Origin: Paenibacillus sp. J45TS6
GTDB taxonomy: Bacteria; Bacillota; Bacilli; Paenibacillales; Paenibacillaceae
Reading direction: 5' to 3'
Assembly: GCF_018403285.1 (NCBI RefSeq)
Contig: NZ_BOSJ01000011.1
Coordinates: forward strand, 103,316 to 167,315
Length of the DNA: 64,000 bases
Shown here: piece by piece, positions 55,736-63,957 of the stretch
Numbering within the stretch: the first letter of the stretch is position 1
How the letters are laid out: each line of letters opens with the position of its first letter
Program-made: the position numbers and the translations under genes
Notes under the pieces: generated by a model
Told to the model about the DNA's origin: nothing
Database searches by the model: none
The model's input: only the letters and a program-made list of their open reading frames with translations

Positions 55736-57292
55736 TTAATTATTTTTGATCCACACTACATTATCTTCGTCCTGACCATTCACCGGCCACCAGAAGTATC
55801 CATCTTTCGCCAGTAGATCTTCTGTTGCTTTCGGTCCCCAACTTCCCGCAGGATATGTCTCAATATCGCCTGGATTCTCTGCCCAAGCAGCAGCAATCCG
55901 ATCCACGAATGACCAAGCTGTTGCTACTTCATCCCAACGAGTAAAGTAAGTAGAATCCCCTTTTGCTGCATCATGAATAAGTCGTTCATAAGCTTCCGGA
56001 GAGTTAATTCCAATCATACAGCTCTGACAGAAATCCATTGCGAGCGGCTCAATTTGTGAGTCTGTCCCTGGTTTTTTCGCATTAATCTTAATGTAGATTC
56101 CTTCCATCGGGTTCACACGAATAACGAGCAAGTTAGGTTCGAGCTTATGTTTTTGACCCAAATAGACATTGTTTGGCATTGATTTAAACTCGACTACAAT
56201 CTCTGTGGTTTTCACCGGAAGACGTTTCCCCGTACGAATATAAAAAGGTACTCCTGCCCAGCGGAAATTATCTACAAATACACGGGCTGCAAAATAAGTC
56301 TCTGTATTAGAGTTAGGATCCACCTTCTCCTCCTGACGATATCCAGGAAGTTCAGTGCCTCTCACTTCACCTGCTGTGTATTGGCCGCGCACCACGTTAT
56401 TCTTCACATCATCGCTAGTTGCATAAGGGCGAAGTGACCGAAGAACTTTCACCTTCTCATCACGAATATCTTCAGGGAGCAATCTGCTAGGCGGCTCCAT
56501 AGCGATCATGGTGAGCATTTGCAGCATATGATTCTGTCCCATGTCCCGAAGTGCACCTGCTGCGTCATAATATCCTCCGCGCTCTTCCACTCCGACCGTT
56601 TCACCAAGTGTGATCTGAATATTCGCAATATGTTTGTTATTCCACAAAGGTTCAAAGAATGCATTACCAAAGCGAATAACCTCAATATTTTGCACCATTT
56701 CTTTACCCAGATAATGATCTATACGGTAGATCTCTTCCTCGCGGAATACTTCCCGAATTTGTTCATTCAATTTCTCAGCCGAAGCTAGATCGTATCCAAA
56801 TGGTTTCTCGATGACAAGTCTGTGCCACCCTGCGCTCTCTAGAAGCCCGCCCTCTTTTAAGTTATAGGACACACTGCCGAATAATTCAGGAGCCAAAGCC
56901 AGGTAGAACATGCGGTTACCCGGAATATCAAACTTTGTTTCTAGTTCCTCAGTCAGAACACGCAGTTCACGAAAACCATCGACATTATTAATATCAAGCG
57001 ACTGATACTCGAAATGCTCTGCAAATGTTGTCCATTCTTCACTTTCAATTGAATCACAGGAATAGCGGCAAAATTCTTGGATGGATGTATGTACATCAAG
57101 TCGGAATTCTTCACGTGTACGCGGACGACGTGCCAAACCGACAACGGCAAAATCTTGTGCTAATTTCCCTTCGCGGTACAGACTATAAATGGCTGGGAAT
57201 AGCTTGCGCCGAGCAAGATCTCCTGTAGCACCAAAAATAAAAAATACGGCACCCGAAGTCTTGAGTGATTCCAATGGTTGATTCGTATTCAT
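55736..57292 (-). CDS. zwf: Glucose-6-phosphate 1-dehydrogenase, canonical paralogue (zwf2)
   Basis: A 518-aa G6PDH with coenzyme motif GATGDLARRK at residues 21-30 and the canonical active site RIDHYLGKE at 190-198. FYIRTGKRLP is present. Its sequence is closer to B. subtilis Zwf (NIEVIRFGNAFFEPLW, SFVDRIAAAW) than the paralogue at 47.3-48.8 kb. It feeds the oxidative pentose phosphate pathway and makes NADPH. Monocistronic with ATG at 57292. Confidence 0.95.
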   Translation of the reverse strand: MNTNQPLESLKTSGAVFFIFGATGDLARRKLFPAIYSLYREGKLAQDFAVVGLARRPRTREEFRLDVHTSIQEFCRYSCDSIESEEWTTFAEHFEYQSLDINNVDGFRELRVLTEELETKFDIPGNRMFYLALAPELFGSVSYNLKEGGLLESAGWHRLVIEKPFGYDLASAEKLNEQIREVFREEEIYRIDHYLGKEMVQNIEVIRFGNAFFEPLWNNKHIANIQITLGETVGVEERGGYYDAAGALRDMGQNHMLQMLTMIAMEPPSRLLPEDIRDEKVKVLRSLRPYATSDDVKNNVVRGQYTAGEVRGTELPGYRQEEKVDPNSNTETYFAARVFVDNFRWAGVPFYIRTGKRLPVKTTEIVVEFKSMPNNVYLGQKHKLEPNLLVIRVNPMEGIYIKINAKKPGTDSQIEPLAMDFCQSCMIGINSPEAYERLIHDAAKGDSTYFTRWDEVATAWSFVDRIAAAWAENPGDIETYPAGSWGPKATEDLLAKDGYFWWPVNGQDEDNVVWIKNN

Positions 57293-57638
57293 GGCCCCTT
57301 CTTTCCCCTATATATCATAGATTTTTTAGTATATTAAAATGTGTCTCCAGTTAACTATCGCCTTTTTCCACATAAGGAAAAGTCATTTATGTTGAAGACA
57401 TTTTAGCATAAGTGTTCCTTCGAAAGCTACGAACTTTCTCTGCTAATCTTTTACTTTCAATAAACATTCATCAAACCTTCACTTTGATGCCTTTGTTTTA
57501 ATATTCACCTTGATCGGCGTACTTAATCCTTAAAAGTAGAGTTATTTTCACTCGCTTAGTCCATCGTCCAAACCTATTTAACTCTGTAAGAATATAAATA
57601 TCTTGACTACTATCTTATTTAATGAAGAGGTGTACTAT
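57293..57638. other. AT-rich divergent intergenic region, nothing definite
   Basis: 346 bases between zwf2 and the LSm-like gene. It must hold both promoters, but I see no well-spaced -35/-10 pair, hairpin or small gene that I would defend. Confidence 0.5.
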
Positions 57639-58004
57639 ATGTATCCTGTTAACCCTTTAACTCCAGAGGTACTAAGCCGCCATTGTGGAAAGATGATTTG
57701 TGCGGTAACAAAAGACGGCCGGCGTATTTTCGGCAGACTTAAAGCATGCAATAATACCCACATCTTCGTTGCAGATGAACGCCGTAATCAATATCGTCCA
57801 TGCCGAGCATACAAGTCCAGCATTCTTGAAACAAATCCAAAAACAGAAACGACAAAAAAGAAAAAGAAACGTAAACCAAACGCAAAGATCAAAGGTTTTT
57901 ATCCTTACGGCGGCTATGGCGGTTACGGCTATGGAGGCGGATGGGGAGCTGGATGGGGCTGGGCTTTAGGTTTAACAGCTCTGGCTTTGTTATTCCTTAT
58001 CTAA
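57639..58004 (+). CDS. LSm-like N-domain, Gly/Tyr-rich protein of unknown function
   Basis: A 121-aa protein in three parts. Residues 12-50 (CGKMICAVTKDGRRIFGRL, HIFVADE) look like a small LSm/Hfq-type beta barrel strand pattern. Residues 60-85 are strongly basic (KKKKKRKPNAK). Residues 88-108 are Gly/Tyr/Trp-rich (YGGYGGYGYGGGWGAGWGW), ending in a hydrophobic LGLTALALLFLI that could be a membrane anchor. ATG at 57639 follows GAGGTG. I do not know a named family. Single gene with its own terminator. Confidence 0.7.
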   Translation: MYPVNPLTPEVLSRHCGKMICAVTKDGRRIFGRLKACNNTHIFVADERRNQYRPCRAYKSSILETNPKTETTKKKKKRKPNAKIKGFYPYGGYGGYGYGGGWGAGWGWALGLTALALLFLI

Positions 58005-58049
58005 TCTGAATTTAATCGCTCTTCCCTTAACTCTTATTCAAAAATGAAA

Positions 58050-58096
58050 AAGGTACGAATCTCTTTTCTTCCTTACGAAGATAAGAATCGTACCTT
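58050..58096. terminator. Bidirectional terminator between the LSm-like gene and liaR
   Basis: AAGGTACGA / TCGTACCTT stem with a long loop containing CTTCC/GAAG pairing. Confidence 0.65.
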
Positions 58097-58110
58097 ACAT
58101 AGATGTATAT

Positions 58111-58755
58111 TCATTCTGCTAATCCGTTTTTATAAGCATAGATCGCAGCTTGCGTACGATCATCTACATCGAGTTTTGCTAAAATGTTGGTCACATGAAA
58201 TTTCACTGTCTTGATCCCAATGATTAGCGTATCTGCAATGTCTTGATTGGATTTACCCTGAGCGAGCAACCGCAAGACATCCATTTCACGATCTGTTAAA
58301 TCTTCATGTGCTTTCATTTGCGCAGGAGGCTGCCTAAAACGATTCATCATTTTGGATGCAACTTGCGATTCCAGTACAGACTGTCCGCGATCCGCTGCCC
58401 GAATTGCATCTGCAATTTCTGTAGCACGTGACGTTTTGAGTAAGTAACTAAATGCTCCTGCTTCAATAACGGGATACATCTTTTCATCGTCTAGATAACT
58501 CGTAAGTACAATCACTTTGCAATCAGGCTGTAGTTTAAGCAGTTCTCTAGTGGTTTCGATTCCGTCCATCCCGTCCATCACGAGATCCATTAGTACTACA
58601 TCAGGTTTGTACTCTTTAGCAAGCCGGAGGCCTTCTTCTCCACTACCTGCTTCTCCGATCACCTCAATCCCTTCTTCGGTATCCAGCACTGCAGCAAGAC
58701 CGATTCGTACCATTTCGTGATCATCGACCAAAAGCACTTTGATATTTCTTTCCAT
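58111..58755 (-). CDS. liaR: Response regulator LiaR (NarL/LuxR type)
   Basis: A 214-aa regulator. The receiver has phospho-acceptor aspartate in VVLMDLVMDGMDGIE, the conserved TS in VIVLTSYLDD and lysine in SYLLKTS; the LuxR-type HTH (LTDREMDVLRLLAQGKSNQDIA) is at the C-terminus. It matches B. subtilis LiaR along its length. The ATG at 58755 has GGAAG eight bases upstream and follows the liaS stop by four bases. Activated by LiaS under cell-wall antibiotic stress. Confidence 0.95.
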   Translation of the reverse strand: MERNIKVLLVDDHEMVRIGLAAVLDTEEGIEVIGEAGSGEEGLRLAKEYKPDVVLMDLVMDGMDGIETTRELLKLQPDCKVIVLTSYLDDEKMYPVIEAGAFSYLLKTSRATEIADAIRAADRGQSVLESQVASKMMNRFRQPPAQMKAHEDLTDREMDVLRLLAQGKSNQDIADTLIIGIKTVKFHVTNILAKLDVDDRTQAAIYAYKNGLAE

Positions 58756-58759
58756 CAAT

Positions 58760-59827
58760 TCATCTTCCATAACCTGGCGTTACCTCACTTTCTTCATCCA
58801 TCACAGGAACGGTAATTTCTATTCTTGTTCCTTTACCCGGTGCTGTAATCCAGAGAATAGACCCTCCAATTTCGTTCACACGTTCCTGCATATTAGAAAG
58901 ACCATAGGAGGCCTGTTTTTTATCATCTAATTCAAAACCTTCTCCATCGTCTCGAATGACAACCTTTACTGCCTGATCTTTACGCAGTATCCGAATTTCC
59001 ATCTTTTCTGCTTTTGCATGTCTAAGGGTATTAGACATCGCTTCCTGAATAATGCGGAAGAGGTGATTCTCCACTCCTTTTACCAAGTGAATATTCTCAT
59101 CCATCTCAAACAGTATTTCCATCGGAACTTTCACTTGTAGTTCTCTTACCAACTCTCTAAGGCCCTGTTCAAGATGTTTCCCTTCTAAATATACAGGCCG
59201 CAAATGAAGCAACAGTGCCCTCATTTCGGATTGTGCGACAGCTGACATCTCCTCGATGAGCGCCACTTGTCTCTTCGCACGATTAAAATCTTTGTCGAGT
59301 GTTCTCCCGACTGCCGTAGCCGTCATCGAGATAGCAAAAAGCTGCTGAGATACCGCATCATGCAGTTCTCGAGCAAGTCGCTGTCTTTCCTCCACGATAG
59401 CGGAGATCCGGGCCTTCTCTGCCAGCTGTGCGTTATTCGTCGACAAGCGTTGTAAAGAACTCACTTGCTCTTCCCACTTTTTGCTGATACGAGAGAGTTG
59501 TTCTCCCAGTCTCCCGATCTCATCACTTCCTAGCTCAGGAACAGCTCTCATCACGCTGCCTTTTTCCCACTGCAATAATGTCTCCCGCAACCTCTCTAGT
59601 TTCACTTTTGTTCGATAAGCTTGAAGGAATCCGTAGCAAGCACCCACACCTACTAACAATAATACGAGAGTTGCTCCGAACGGAATCCATCGATCCCATG
59701 TCGACCAAGGAGTTAAATAGCCATAAGAAGAAAGAATATAAATGATGACAGCTCCCAGCAATACAGAAAACAGAATGCCCTGTCCCATGCCGCGCGTCAC
59801 CATGTTTTTTGTCTTTTCGGAATACAT
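58760..59827 (-). CDS. liaS: Sensor histidine kinase LiaS
   Basis: A 355-aa membrane kinase with two helices (ILFSVLLGAVIIYILSS and TLVLLLVGVGACYGFL) and a short extracytoplasmic loop, the intramembrane-sensing type. A HAMP-like region follows, then a HisKA_3 domain with ERQRLARELHDAVSQ (phospho-histidine in ELHD) and an ATPase with DDGEGF and GLSNMQER. Pairs with LiaR and is held inactive by LiaF in B. subtilis. GGAGG lies before the ATG. Confidence 0.95.
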   Translation of the reverse strand: MYSEKTKNMVTRGMGQGILFSVLLGAVIIYILSSYGYLTPWSTWDRWIPFGATLVLLLVGVGACYGFLQAYRTKVKLERLRETLLQWEKGSVMRAVPELGSDEIGRLGEQLSRISKKWEEQVSSLQRLSTNNAQLAEKARISAIVEERQRLARELHDAVSQQLFAISMTATAVGRTLDKDFNRAKRQVALIEEMSAVAQSEMRALLLHLRPVYLEGKHLEQGLRELVRELQVKVPMEILFEMDENIHLVKGVENHLFRIIQEAMSNTLRHAKAEKMEIRILRKDQAVKVVIRDDGEGFELDDKKQASYGLSNMQERVNEIGGSILWITAPGKGTRIEITVPVMDEESEVTPGYGR

Positions 59828-59854
59828 CCGGAACCTCCTCTCTTATAGATAGTA

Positions 59855-60502
59855 TTACGTTAGTTTTACATCAAGGTCTCCAATTAAATAGGAAATCACA
59901 AATTTAACTTTGTATTCACTTCCTGCATATCCAGGAGATTGATAAACCAATCTGTTCATTCCACCGCTTTTCTGGTCGTTTCCAAACTTTTGTCTTCCGA
60001 ATAGCACAAATGCTTCAATTTCTACACCGTAATCCTCTGGGATCGACAGGTCAATATCTCCCATCACACCTTGTAAATAAATGACCGTTTCTTTTTCTTC
60101 AGGAAGTGCAAGAGAAAGATCCGCATCTACTTCTCCTATAACATGCCATATACTGGTATTGCGAAGAATCCAAGGTGCTTGATCCCATGCATAATTAGAC
60201 ATAAAGTTCTGATGAATTATATATTCTTCACGCGGCTGGACTTTACGCCCTTTCCAATAAAAAATACCGAGTGAAATCAACATTATGCCTACCACGAGGA
60301 TAAGATTGTCTAGAATAATGATCGCTGTTCCTGTCCACATCAACGTGCGTCCTTTTTTGGTGTCCTCTGATTTATGTTTGTAATATCCAAAGATCAATAA
60401 GAGCAGTGCAACGATAGTAAAGAAACTCAAAAATCTTCCCAGCAACATCATTAAGCCAATCCCTATTGCCAGAACAGCAAACAGTGACTTTCCTCTACTC
60501 AT
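59855..60502 (-). CDS. liaF: LiaF-type inhibitor protein
   Basis: A 215-aa protein with four hydrophobic segments in the first half and a beta-rich C-terminal DUF2154-type domain (VIGEVDADLSLALPEEKETVIYLQ start; GVMGDIDLSIPEDYGVEIE). LiaF inhibits the LiaRS pair. It lies upstream of liaS, but a terminator separates it from the psp genes. Confidence 0.9.
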   Translation of the reverse strand: MSRGKSLFAVLAIGIGLMMLLGRFLSFFTIVALLLLIFGYYKHKSEDTKKGRTLMWTGTAIIILDNLILVVGIMLISLGIFYWKGRKVQPREEYIIHQNFMSNYAWDQAPWILRNTSIWHVIGEVDADLSLALPEEKETVIYLQGVMGDIDLSIPEDYGVEIEAFVLFGRQKFGNDQKSGGMNRLVYQSPGYAGSEYKVKFVISYLIGDLDVKLT

Positions 60503-60626
60503 TCGTCACACCCCCTTTTTATGGATAAACAGAGTTGCCTCTTTTCATCCGTGTTATGTATATCATTAATTTACATGCATTAAAGCTAAGAATTATCCCC
60601 CATGCAACAGTTCATGTTATTTCAGT

Positions 60627-60665
60627 AAAAAGGCCATACGAAGGATGAACTCCGTATGGCTTTTC
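60627..60665 (-). terminator. Hairpin between pspA/liaH and liaF
   Basis: AAAGCCATACGGA and CGTATGGCCTTTTT on the minus strand form a stem ending in Ts. It may attenuate read-through from the strongly induced psp genes into liaFSR. Confidence 0.7.
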
Positions 60666-60707
60666 CACGATACTTAGGATATCATATCCTATGTTACATT
60701 GGATAGT

Positions 60708-61406
60708 TTATTCTTTTGGAGCTTCTGAAGTTGAAGCTTTTCCATTTAATTTACTTTTCAATGCTTCCAGCTGCTCATTGACTTGGAATTGTTTTTCCTG
60801 ATCTACCGAATTAGGAGTATATGAGCTGGAGCTGTAAGGTACACGCATTACATCTGCTTCTGCTTCCAGTTGCATGATTTTTTCTTCCATACGGTGGAAT
60901 CCTAGTGATGCATTGCCGCTCTCAATGGAATGAACACTGTTAATTTGAGACATTTGTTTTCTTGCTTTTGCCATTTGGGCACGAGATACAAGCTCGTTAC
61001 GTTTATTACGCATTTTGTAGAACTCATCTTTCATATCATGCAGTTGTTGCACAAGTTCTTTCGCTTGAGTCTCAGATTCCGCATGCAGATTCTGATATTC
61101 AGATACTTTTTGATCGTAGTAAATTTTTTCTTCCAGAAGCTTACGTGCTACTTCTTCTTGACCATTAATAAGTGCAGATTCTGCTTGTGCTTCACGTTGT
61201 CCACCAAGACGCTCTGCTTCTTCCAAACGTTGTTTCATACGGCGCTCGTTAGCCATTTGTTTTGCAACCGTAACCTCTGCTTCACGAATCTCTGCTTCCA
61301 TATCTCGAATGTACTGATTGAGCATCACGATTGGATCTTCTACTTTATCAAGAACCTCATTTACCGACGCTTTTGTCATATCTTTAATTCTTTTAAATAC
61401 TCCCAT
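60708..61406 (-). CDS. liaH: PspA/IM30 family protein (LiaH-like), copy 1
   Basis: A 232-aa, almost entirely coiled-coil protein with the PspA N-terminal amphipathic start [21 protein letters not shown] cut after ~20 residues, then [15 protein letters not shown]. It forms ESCRT-III-like assemblies that guard the membrane. The C-terminus is polar and serine-rich. The ATG at 61406 is one base after the pspC stop (TAAAATG), so translation is coupled. Confidence 0.9.
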   Translation of the reverse strand: MGVFKRIKDMTKASVNEVLDKVEDPIVMLNQYIRDMEAEIREAEVTVAKQMANERRMKQRLEEAERLGGQREAQAESALINGQEEVARKLLEEKIYYDQKVSEYQNLHAESETQAKELVQQLHDMKDEFYKMRNKRNELVSRAQMAKARKQMSQINSVHSIESGNASLGFHRMEEKIMQLEAEADVMRVPYSSSSYTPNSVDQEKQFQVNEQLEALKSKLNGKASTSEAPKE

Positions 61407-61407
61407 T

Positions 61408-61857
61408 TTATAATTCTCCCTTCTCATACTTTGATAGTTTTTTACGAAGTTCTTCGTTTTCTTTCTTCAATGCTTTTTTCTCGATATCTTCCATCATGGA
61501 GTCCAAATGATCTTCTTTTGGAGCCCCGAATCCTCTATCAAAACGATTGCTGTTATAACGATTGTCTCTAGGAGTTCCATAACCTTGTGAGTCAAAGCCT
61601 TGTTGAGGGGTAGAGAATCCTCCACCATGGTATCCTCCCATTCCAGGTCCTGGAGCATATGGATCATAAGGCGGAAAGGGTTCTTTCGGCACAACTAGTG
61701 CAGCAAGAAAGTACAGGAAGATCGGTACACCCGTAAAGAAAGTGACTATAATAAAGATTACCCGCAACAGAGTTGAATCCATACCTAACGTTTGAGATAA
61801 ACCGCCAAGTAATCCGGTTACTTTTTTATCACGTCTAGAGCGATATAGCTTACTCAT
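61408..61857 (-). CDS. PspC domain protein
   Basis: A 149-aa protein. Residues 1-60 are a PspC domain ([20 protein letters not shown], then one helix [24 protein letters not shown]). The middle is Pro/Gly/Tyr-rich ([18 protein letters not shown]) and the C-terminus a short coiled coil ([20 protein letters not shown]). It probably anchors or recruits the flanking PspA proteins at the membrane. Confidence 0.9.
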   Translation of the reverse strand: MSKLYRSRRDKKVTGLLGGLSQTLGMDSTLLRVIFIIVTFFTGVPIFLYFLAALVVPKEPFPPYDPYAPGPGMGGYHGGGFSTPQQGFDSQGYGTPRDNRYNSNRFDRGFGAPKEDHLDSMMEDIEKKALKKENEELRKKLSKYEKGEL

Positions 61858-61863
61858 GAATAG

Positions 61864-62535
61864 TTACTCCTTTCCTCCGTTATCCAGCTTCTTTTTGAGC
61901 TTTGCCAGCTCTCTTTCAAGTAAGTCAGATACGGAATGCTGTAATGAATTACGCTCTTGCTCGTCTCGGCGAAGATCGCGAAGGCTTCTTGCTTCATATT
62001 CCAGATCTGAGACCCGATCCTCCAGTCTTCCAAACATACCTGGAATTTGTGTGCCTCCCATCTTGCCAGCTCGTTCGTTCATTCGCTGCTGGAGCTGTAT
62101 CGTCTGCATTCGTGCATAGTAGTACTGACGTTTGCTATAGACCGTTTGGTATTCAGTCTTTAAGTGATTCAGTTGTTCTTCTAGCTCCGTTAAAGCATCT
62201 CTGCTCTGCTCATAAAGCCCAATATATTGATTGTATTTTTCTTCATATAGCATTTTTTCTTGTAGAGCCAGTTTAGCAAGATGATCTTCTTCTGCTTTGA
62301 GTGCTAGCAGTGCTTGCTCTTCTCGTTTGATGATCATAGCTTTGGCTTCATCAACCTGCTGCTTCAATTGTCTTGTATGACGTGAATACTGGGCATGCAG
62401 TTTTTCTACCTCACCGATCTCATTTCTAGTATCCATCAGAAATTGGTCGATCATTTTCACTGGATCTTGACTTTGCTCTAAATGTTCATTAATCGTAGCT
62501 GCGGTTATATCCCGCATTCGGCGAAACACACTCAT
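61864..62535 (-). CDS. PspA/IM30 family protein, copy 2
   Basis: A 223-aa PspA paralogue (SVFRRMRDITAATINEHLEQ start, SQDPVKMIDQFLMDTRNE) with long coiled coils and many Gln/Glu/Arg. It is clearly diverged from copy 1, especially in the C-terminal third. Six bases before pspC and 35 bases after liaI. Two PspA proteins in one operon suggest mixed assemblies. Confidence 0.9.
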   Translation of the reverse strand: MSVFRRMRDITAATINEHLEQSQDPVKMIDQFLMDTRNEIGEVEKLHAQYSRHTRQLKQQVDEAKAMIIKREEQALLALKAEEDHLAKLALQEKMLYEEKYNQYIGLYEQSRDALTELEEQLNHLKTEYQTVYSKRQYYYARMQTIQLQQRMNERAGKMGGTQIPGMFGRLEDRVSDLEYEARSLRDLRRDEQERNSLQHSVSDLLERELAKLKKKLDNGGKE

Positions 62536-62570
62536 TCTTGTTTACCTCCCTTTTCTCTATTCCTCTTTCC

Positions 62571-62885
62571 TTAATACCTTTTTACTCCTCTACCTCTTAA
62601 CATGGATATACCGAAGATGATAAGTCCAATCGCAAGAAGCGGTCCGATAAGCCATGCAAGTTTACTGAGCAAGTAAAGTACGCCGATAATCAGTATGATG
62701 TAACCAAAAAGCGCATTCCCTCTTTTTATACCGTAATACCCGATCGCAATCATAATCACCGGTATTAGGTAGCTCATAATCGTTCCAGAGATAAAACCGA
62801 GAAAAGGAATAAATTTACCAAGTAACAATAATGCTCCGATGGCGATCAGAATGATGGCCAAGTTTTTCTCTTTTGTATACTTCAT
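62571..62885 (-). CDS. liaI: LiaI-like small membrane protein
   Basis: A 104-aa protein with three or four hydrophobic segments (NLAIILIAIGALLLLGKFIP, SYLIPVIMIAIGYYGI, LFGYIILIIGVLYLLSKLA) and a basic end, like LiaI and the N-terminal part of LiaF. In B. subtilis LiaI is the membrane anchor for LiaH. First gene of the operon; the 22-bp palindrome at 62960 lies 75 bases upstream. Confidence 0.8.
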   Translation of the reverse strand: MKYTKEKNLAIILIAIGALLLLGKFIPFLGFISGTIMSYLIPVIMIAIGYYGIKRGNALFGYIILIIGVLYLLSKLAWLIGPLLAIGLIIFGISMLRGRGVKRY

Positions 62886-62959
62886 AATTTGTTATCACCG
62901 CCTCTTTCGTATACTACGTGTTTCTTATGTCTTTATTTTAGGTAATTCCTGCGCTTTAT

Positions 62960-62981
62960 AAAACGGACCGGGGACGGTTTT
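62960..62981. promoter_or_regulatory. 22-bp near-perfect palindrome, candidate LiaR operator
   Basis: AAAACGGACC GGGGACGGTTTT is symmetrical at all but a few central positions. A TTTATA / TAAAAT pair with a 16-base spacer follows on the minus strand toward liaI. The site suits a dimeric activator such as LiaR. The rest of the gap 62886-63185 shows no other clear feature. Confidence 0.5.
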
Positions 62982-63185
62982 TTATCCTAGACTCAGGTCG
63001 GGGATCATCCAAGACCTTTAAGACAACTCTGGGTATACCTTGACTAAAACCAACCTCAGATCAACAAGCGGATCTAAGCTTATAAACACCTATAGATCTA
63101 TTCAAGCACGATATACTTCCTCAGGTTCCATGTACGCCACGAACTCACACAAACCATAATCTAATATTTATGATAGAAAAACAAA

Positions 63186-63225
63186 ATAAGGGTTATATTA
63201 CTGAATTCAGTAATATAACCCTTAT
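63186..63225 (-). terminator. Terminator of the tRNA operon
   Basis: A 40-base perfect palindrome (ATAAGGGTTATATTACTGAA and its complement) just after the last tRNA, followed by TTTTGTTTTTC on the minus strand. Confidence 0.85.
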
Positions 63226-63231
63226 GATCTA

Positions 63232-63311
63232 TGCCGGTGAAGGGACTCGAACCCCCACGGTTTCCCTCACGATTTTGAGTCGCGCGCGTCTGCCAATTCC
63301 GCCACACCGGC
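63232..63311 (-). tRNA. tRNA-Leu (CAA)
   Basis: Cloverleaf with acceptor GCCGGTG / CACCGGC, anticodon arm GCGA-CTCAAAA-TCGT (anticodon CAA) and T-loop TTCGAGT. CCA is not encoded. Last tRNA of the cluster. Confidence 0.9.
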
Positions 63312-63325
63312 TTATTCTATTATAT

Positions 63326-63397
63326 GTGCCCTAAGAGATTCAAACCCCGGACCTTTTGATTCGTAGTCAAATACTCTATCTAGCTGAGCTAGGGCAT
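63326..63397 (-). tRNA. tRNA-Arg (ACG)-like, degenerate
   Basis: The anticodon arm TTTGA-CTACGAA-TCAAA (anticodon ACG) and D arm GCTC...GAGT are intact. However, one base is missing between acceptor and D stem, the first acceptor pair is mismatched, the outer T-stem pair does not form, two T-stem pairs are G-T, and the T-loop reads TTTGAAT instead of TTCGAAT. CCA is not encoded. It may be a decaying copy. Confidence 0.55.
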
Positions 63398-63406
63398 AAC
63401 TAGATA

Positions 63407-63492
63407 TGCGGAAGACCAGACTTGAACTGGTACGATAGTCACCTACCGCAGGATTTTAAGTCCTGTGCGTCTGCCGATTCCGCCACTCCCGC
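63407..63492 (-). tRNA. tRNA-Leu (TAA)
   Basis: 86-base tRNA with long variable arm, acceptor GCGGGAG / CTTCCGC, anticodon arm AGGA-CTTAAAA-TCCT and T-loop TTCAAGT. CCA not encoded. Confidence 0.95.
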
Positions 63493-63504
63493 TTATAAAT
63501 AAAA

Positions 63505-63578
63505 TGGAGGCGCCACCCAGATTCGAACTGGGGATAAAGCTTTTGCAGAGCTGTGCCTTACCACTTGGCTATGGCGCC
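63505..63578 (-). tRNA. tRNA-Cys (GCA)
   Basis: Acceptor GGCGCCA / TGGCGCC, anticodon loop CTGCAAA, discriminator T and encoded CCA. Confidence 0.95.
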
Positions 63579-63586
63579 GAATATAT

Positions 63587-63661
63587 TGGAGCGGACGACG
63601 GGAATCGAACCCGCGACCCTCGCCTTGGCAAGGCGATGCTCTACCGCTGAGCCACGTCCGC
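63587..63661 (-). tRNA. tRNA-Gly (GCC)
   Basis: Acceptor GCGGACG / CGTCCGC, anticodon arm CGCCT-TGCCAA-GGCG, encoded CCA. Confidence 0.95.
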
Positions 63662-63668
63662 AAATAAA

Positions 63669-63743
63669 TGGCTGGGGATATAGGATTTGAACCTATGCAT
63701 GACGGAGTCAAAGTCCGTTGCCTTACCGCTTGGCTAATCCCCA
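63669..63743 (-). tRNA. tRNA-Gln (TTG)
   Basis: Acceptor TGGGGAT / ATCCCCA, anticodon arm CGGA-CTTTGAC-TCCG, encoded CCA. Confidence 0.95.
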
Positions 63744-63762
63744 GCAGTGATAAAGAATGTAA

Positions 63763-63839
63763 TGGGGCGATCGATGGGACTTGAACCCACGAATGCCGGA
63801 GCCACAGACCGGTGCGTTAACCCCTTCGCCACGACCGCC
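63763..63839 (-). tRNA. tRNA-His (GTG)
   Basis: Extra 5' G opposite discriminator C as expected for tRNA-His, anticodon loop TTGTGGC region CCGG-TCTGTGG-CTCCGG, encoded CCA. Confidence 0.95.
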
Positions 63840-63877
63840 ATAATATTATTCTTTATCATGATACTAAAATTGAAAAT

Positions 63878-63951
63878 TGGCAGGGGCAGCAGGAATTGAA
63901 CCCACACCAACGGTTTTGGAGACCGTTGTTCTACCTTTAAACTATGCCCCT
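63878..63951 (-). tRNA. tRNA-Trp (CCA)
   Basis: Acceptor AGGGGCA / TGCCCCT, anticodon arm ACGGT-CTCCAAA-ACCGT, discriminator G, encoded CCA. Confidence 0.95.
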
Positions 63952-63957
63952 AAAAAC

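Noticed and set aside
60930-61571. 213-aa plus-strand open frame opposite pspA and pspC
   Set aside because: Phe/Cys/His-rich shadow of a coiled-coil gene; no conservation expected.
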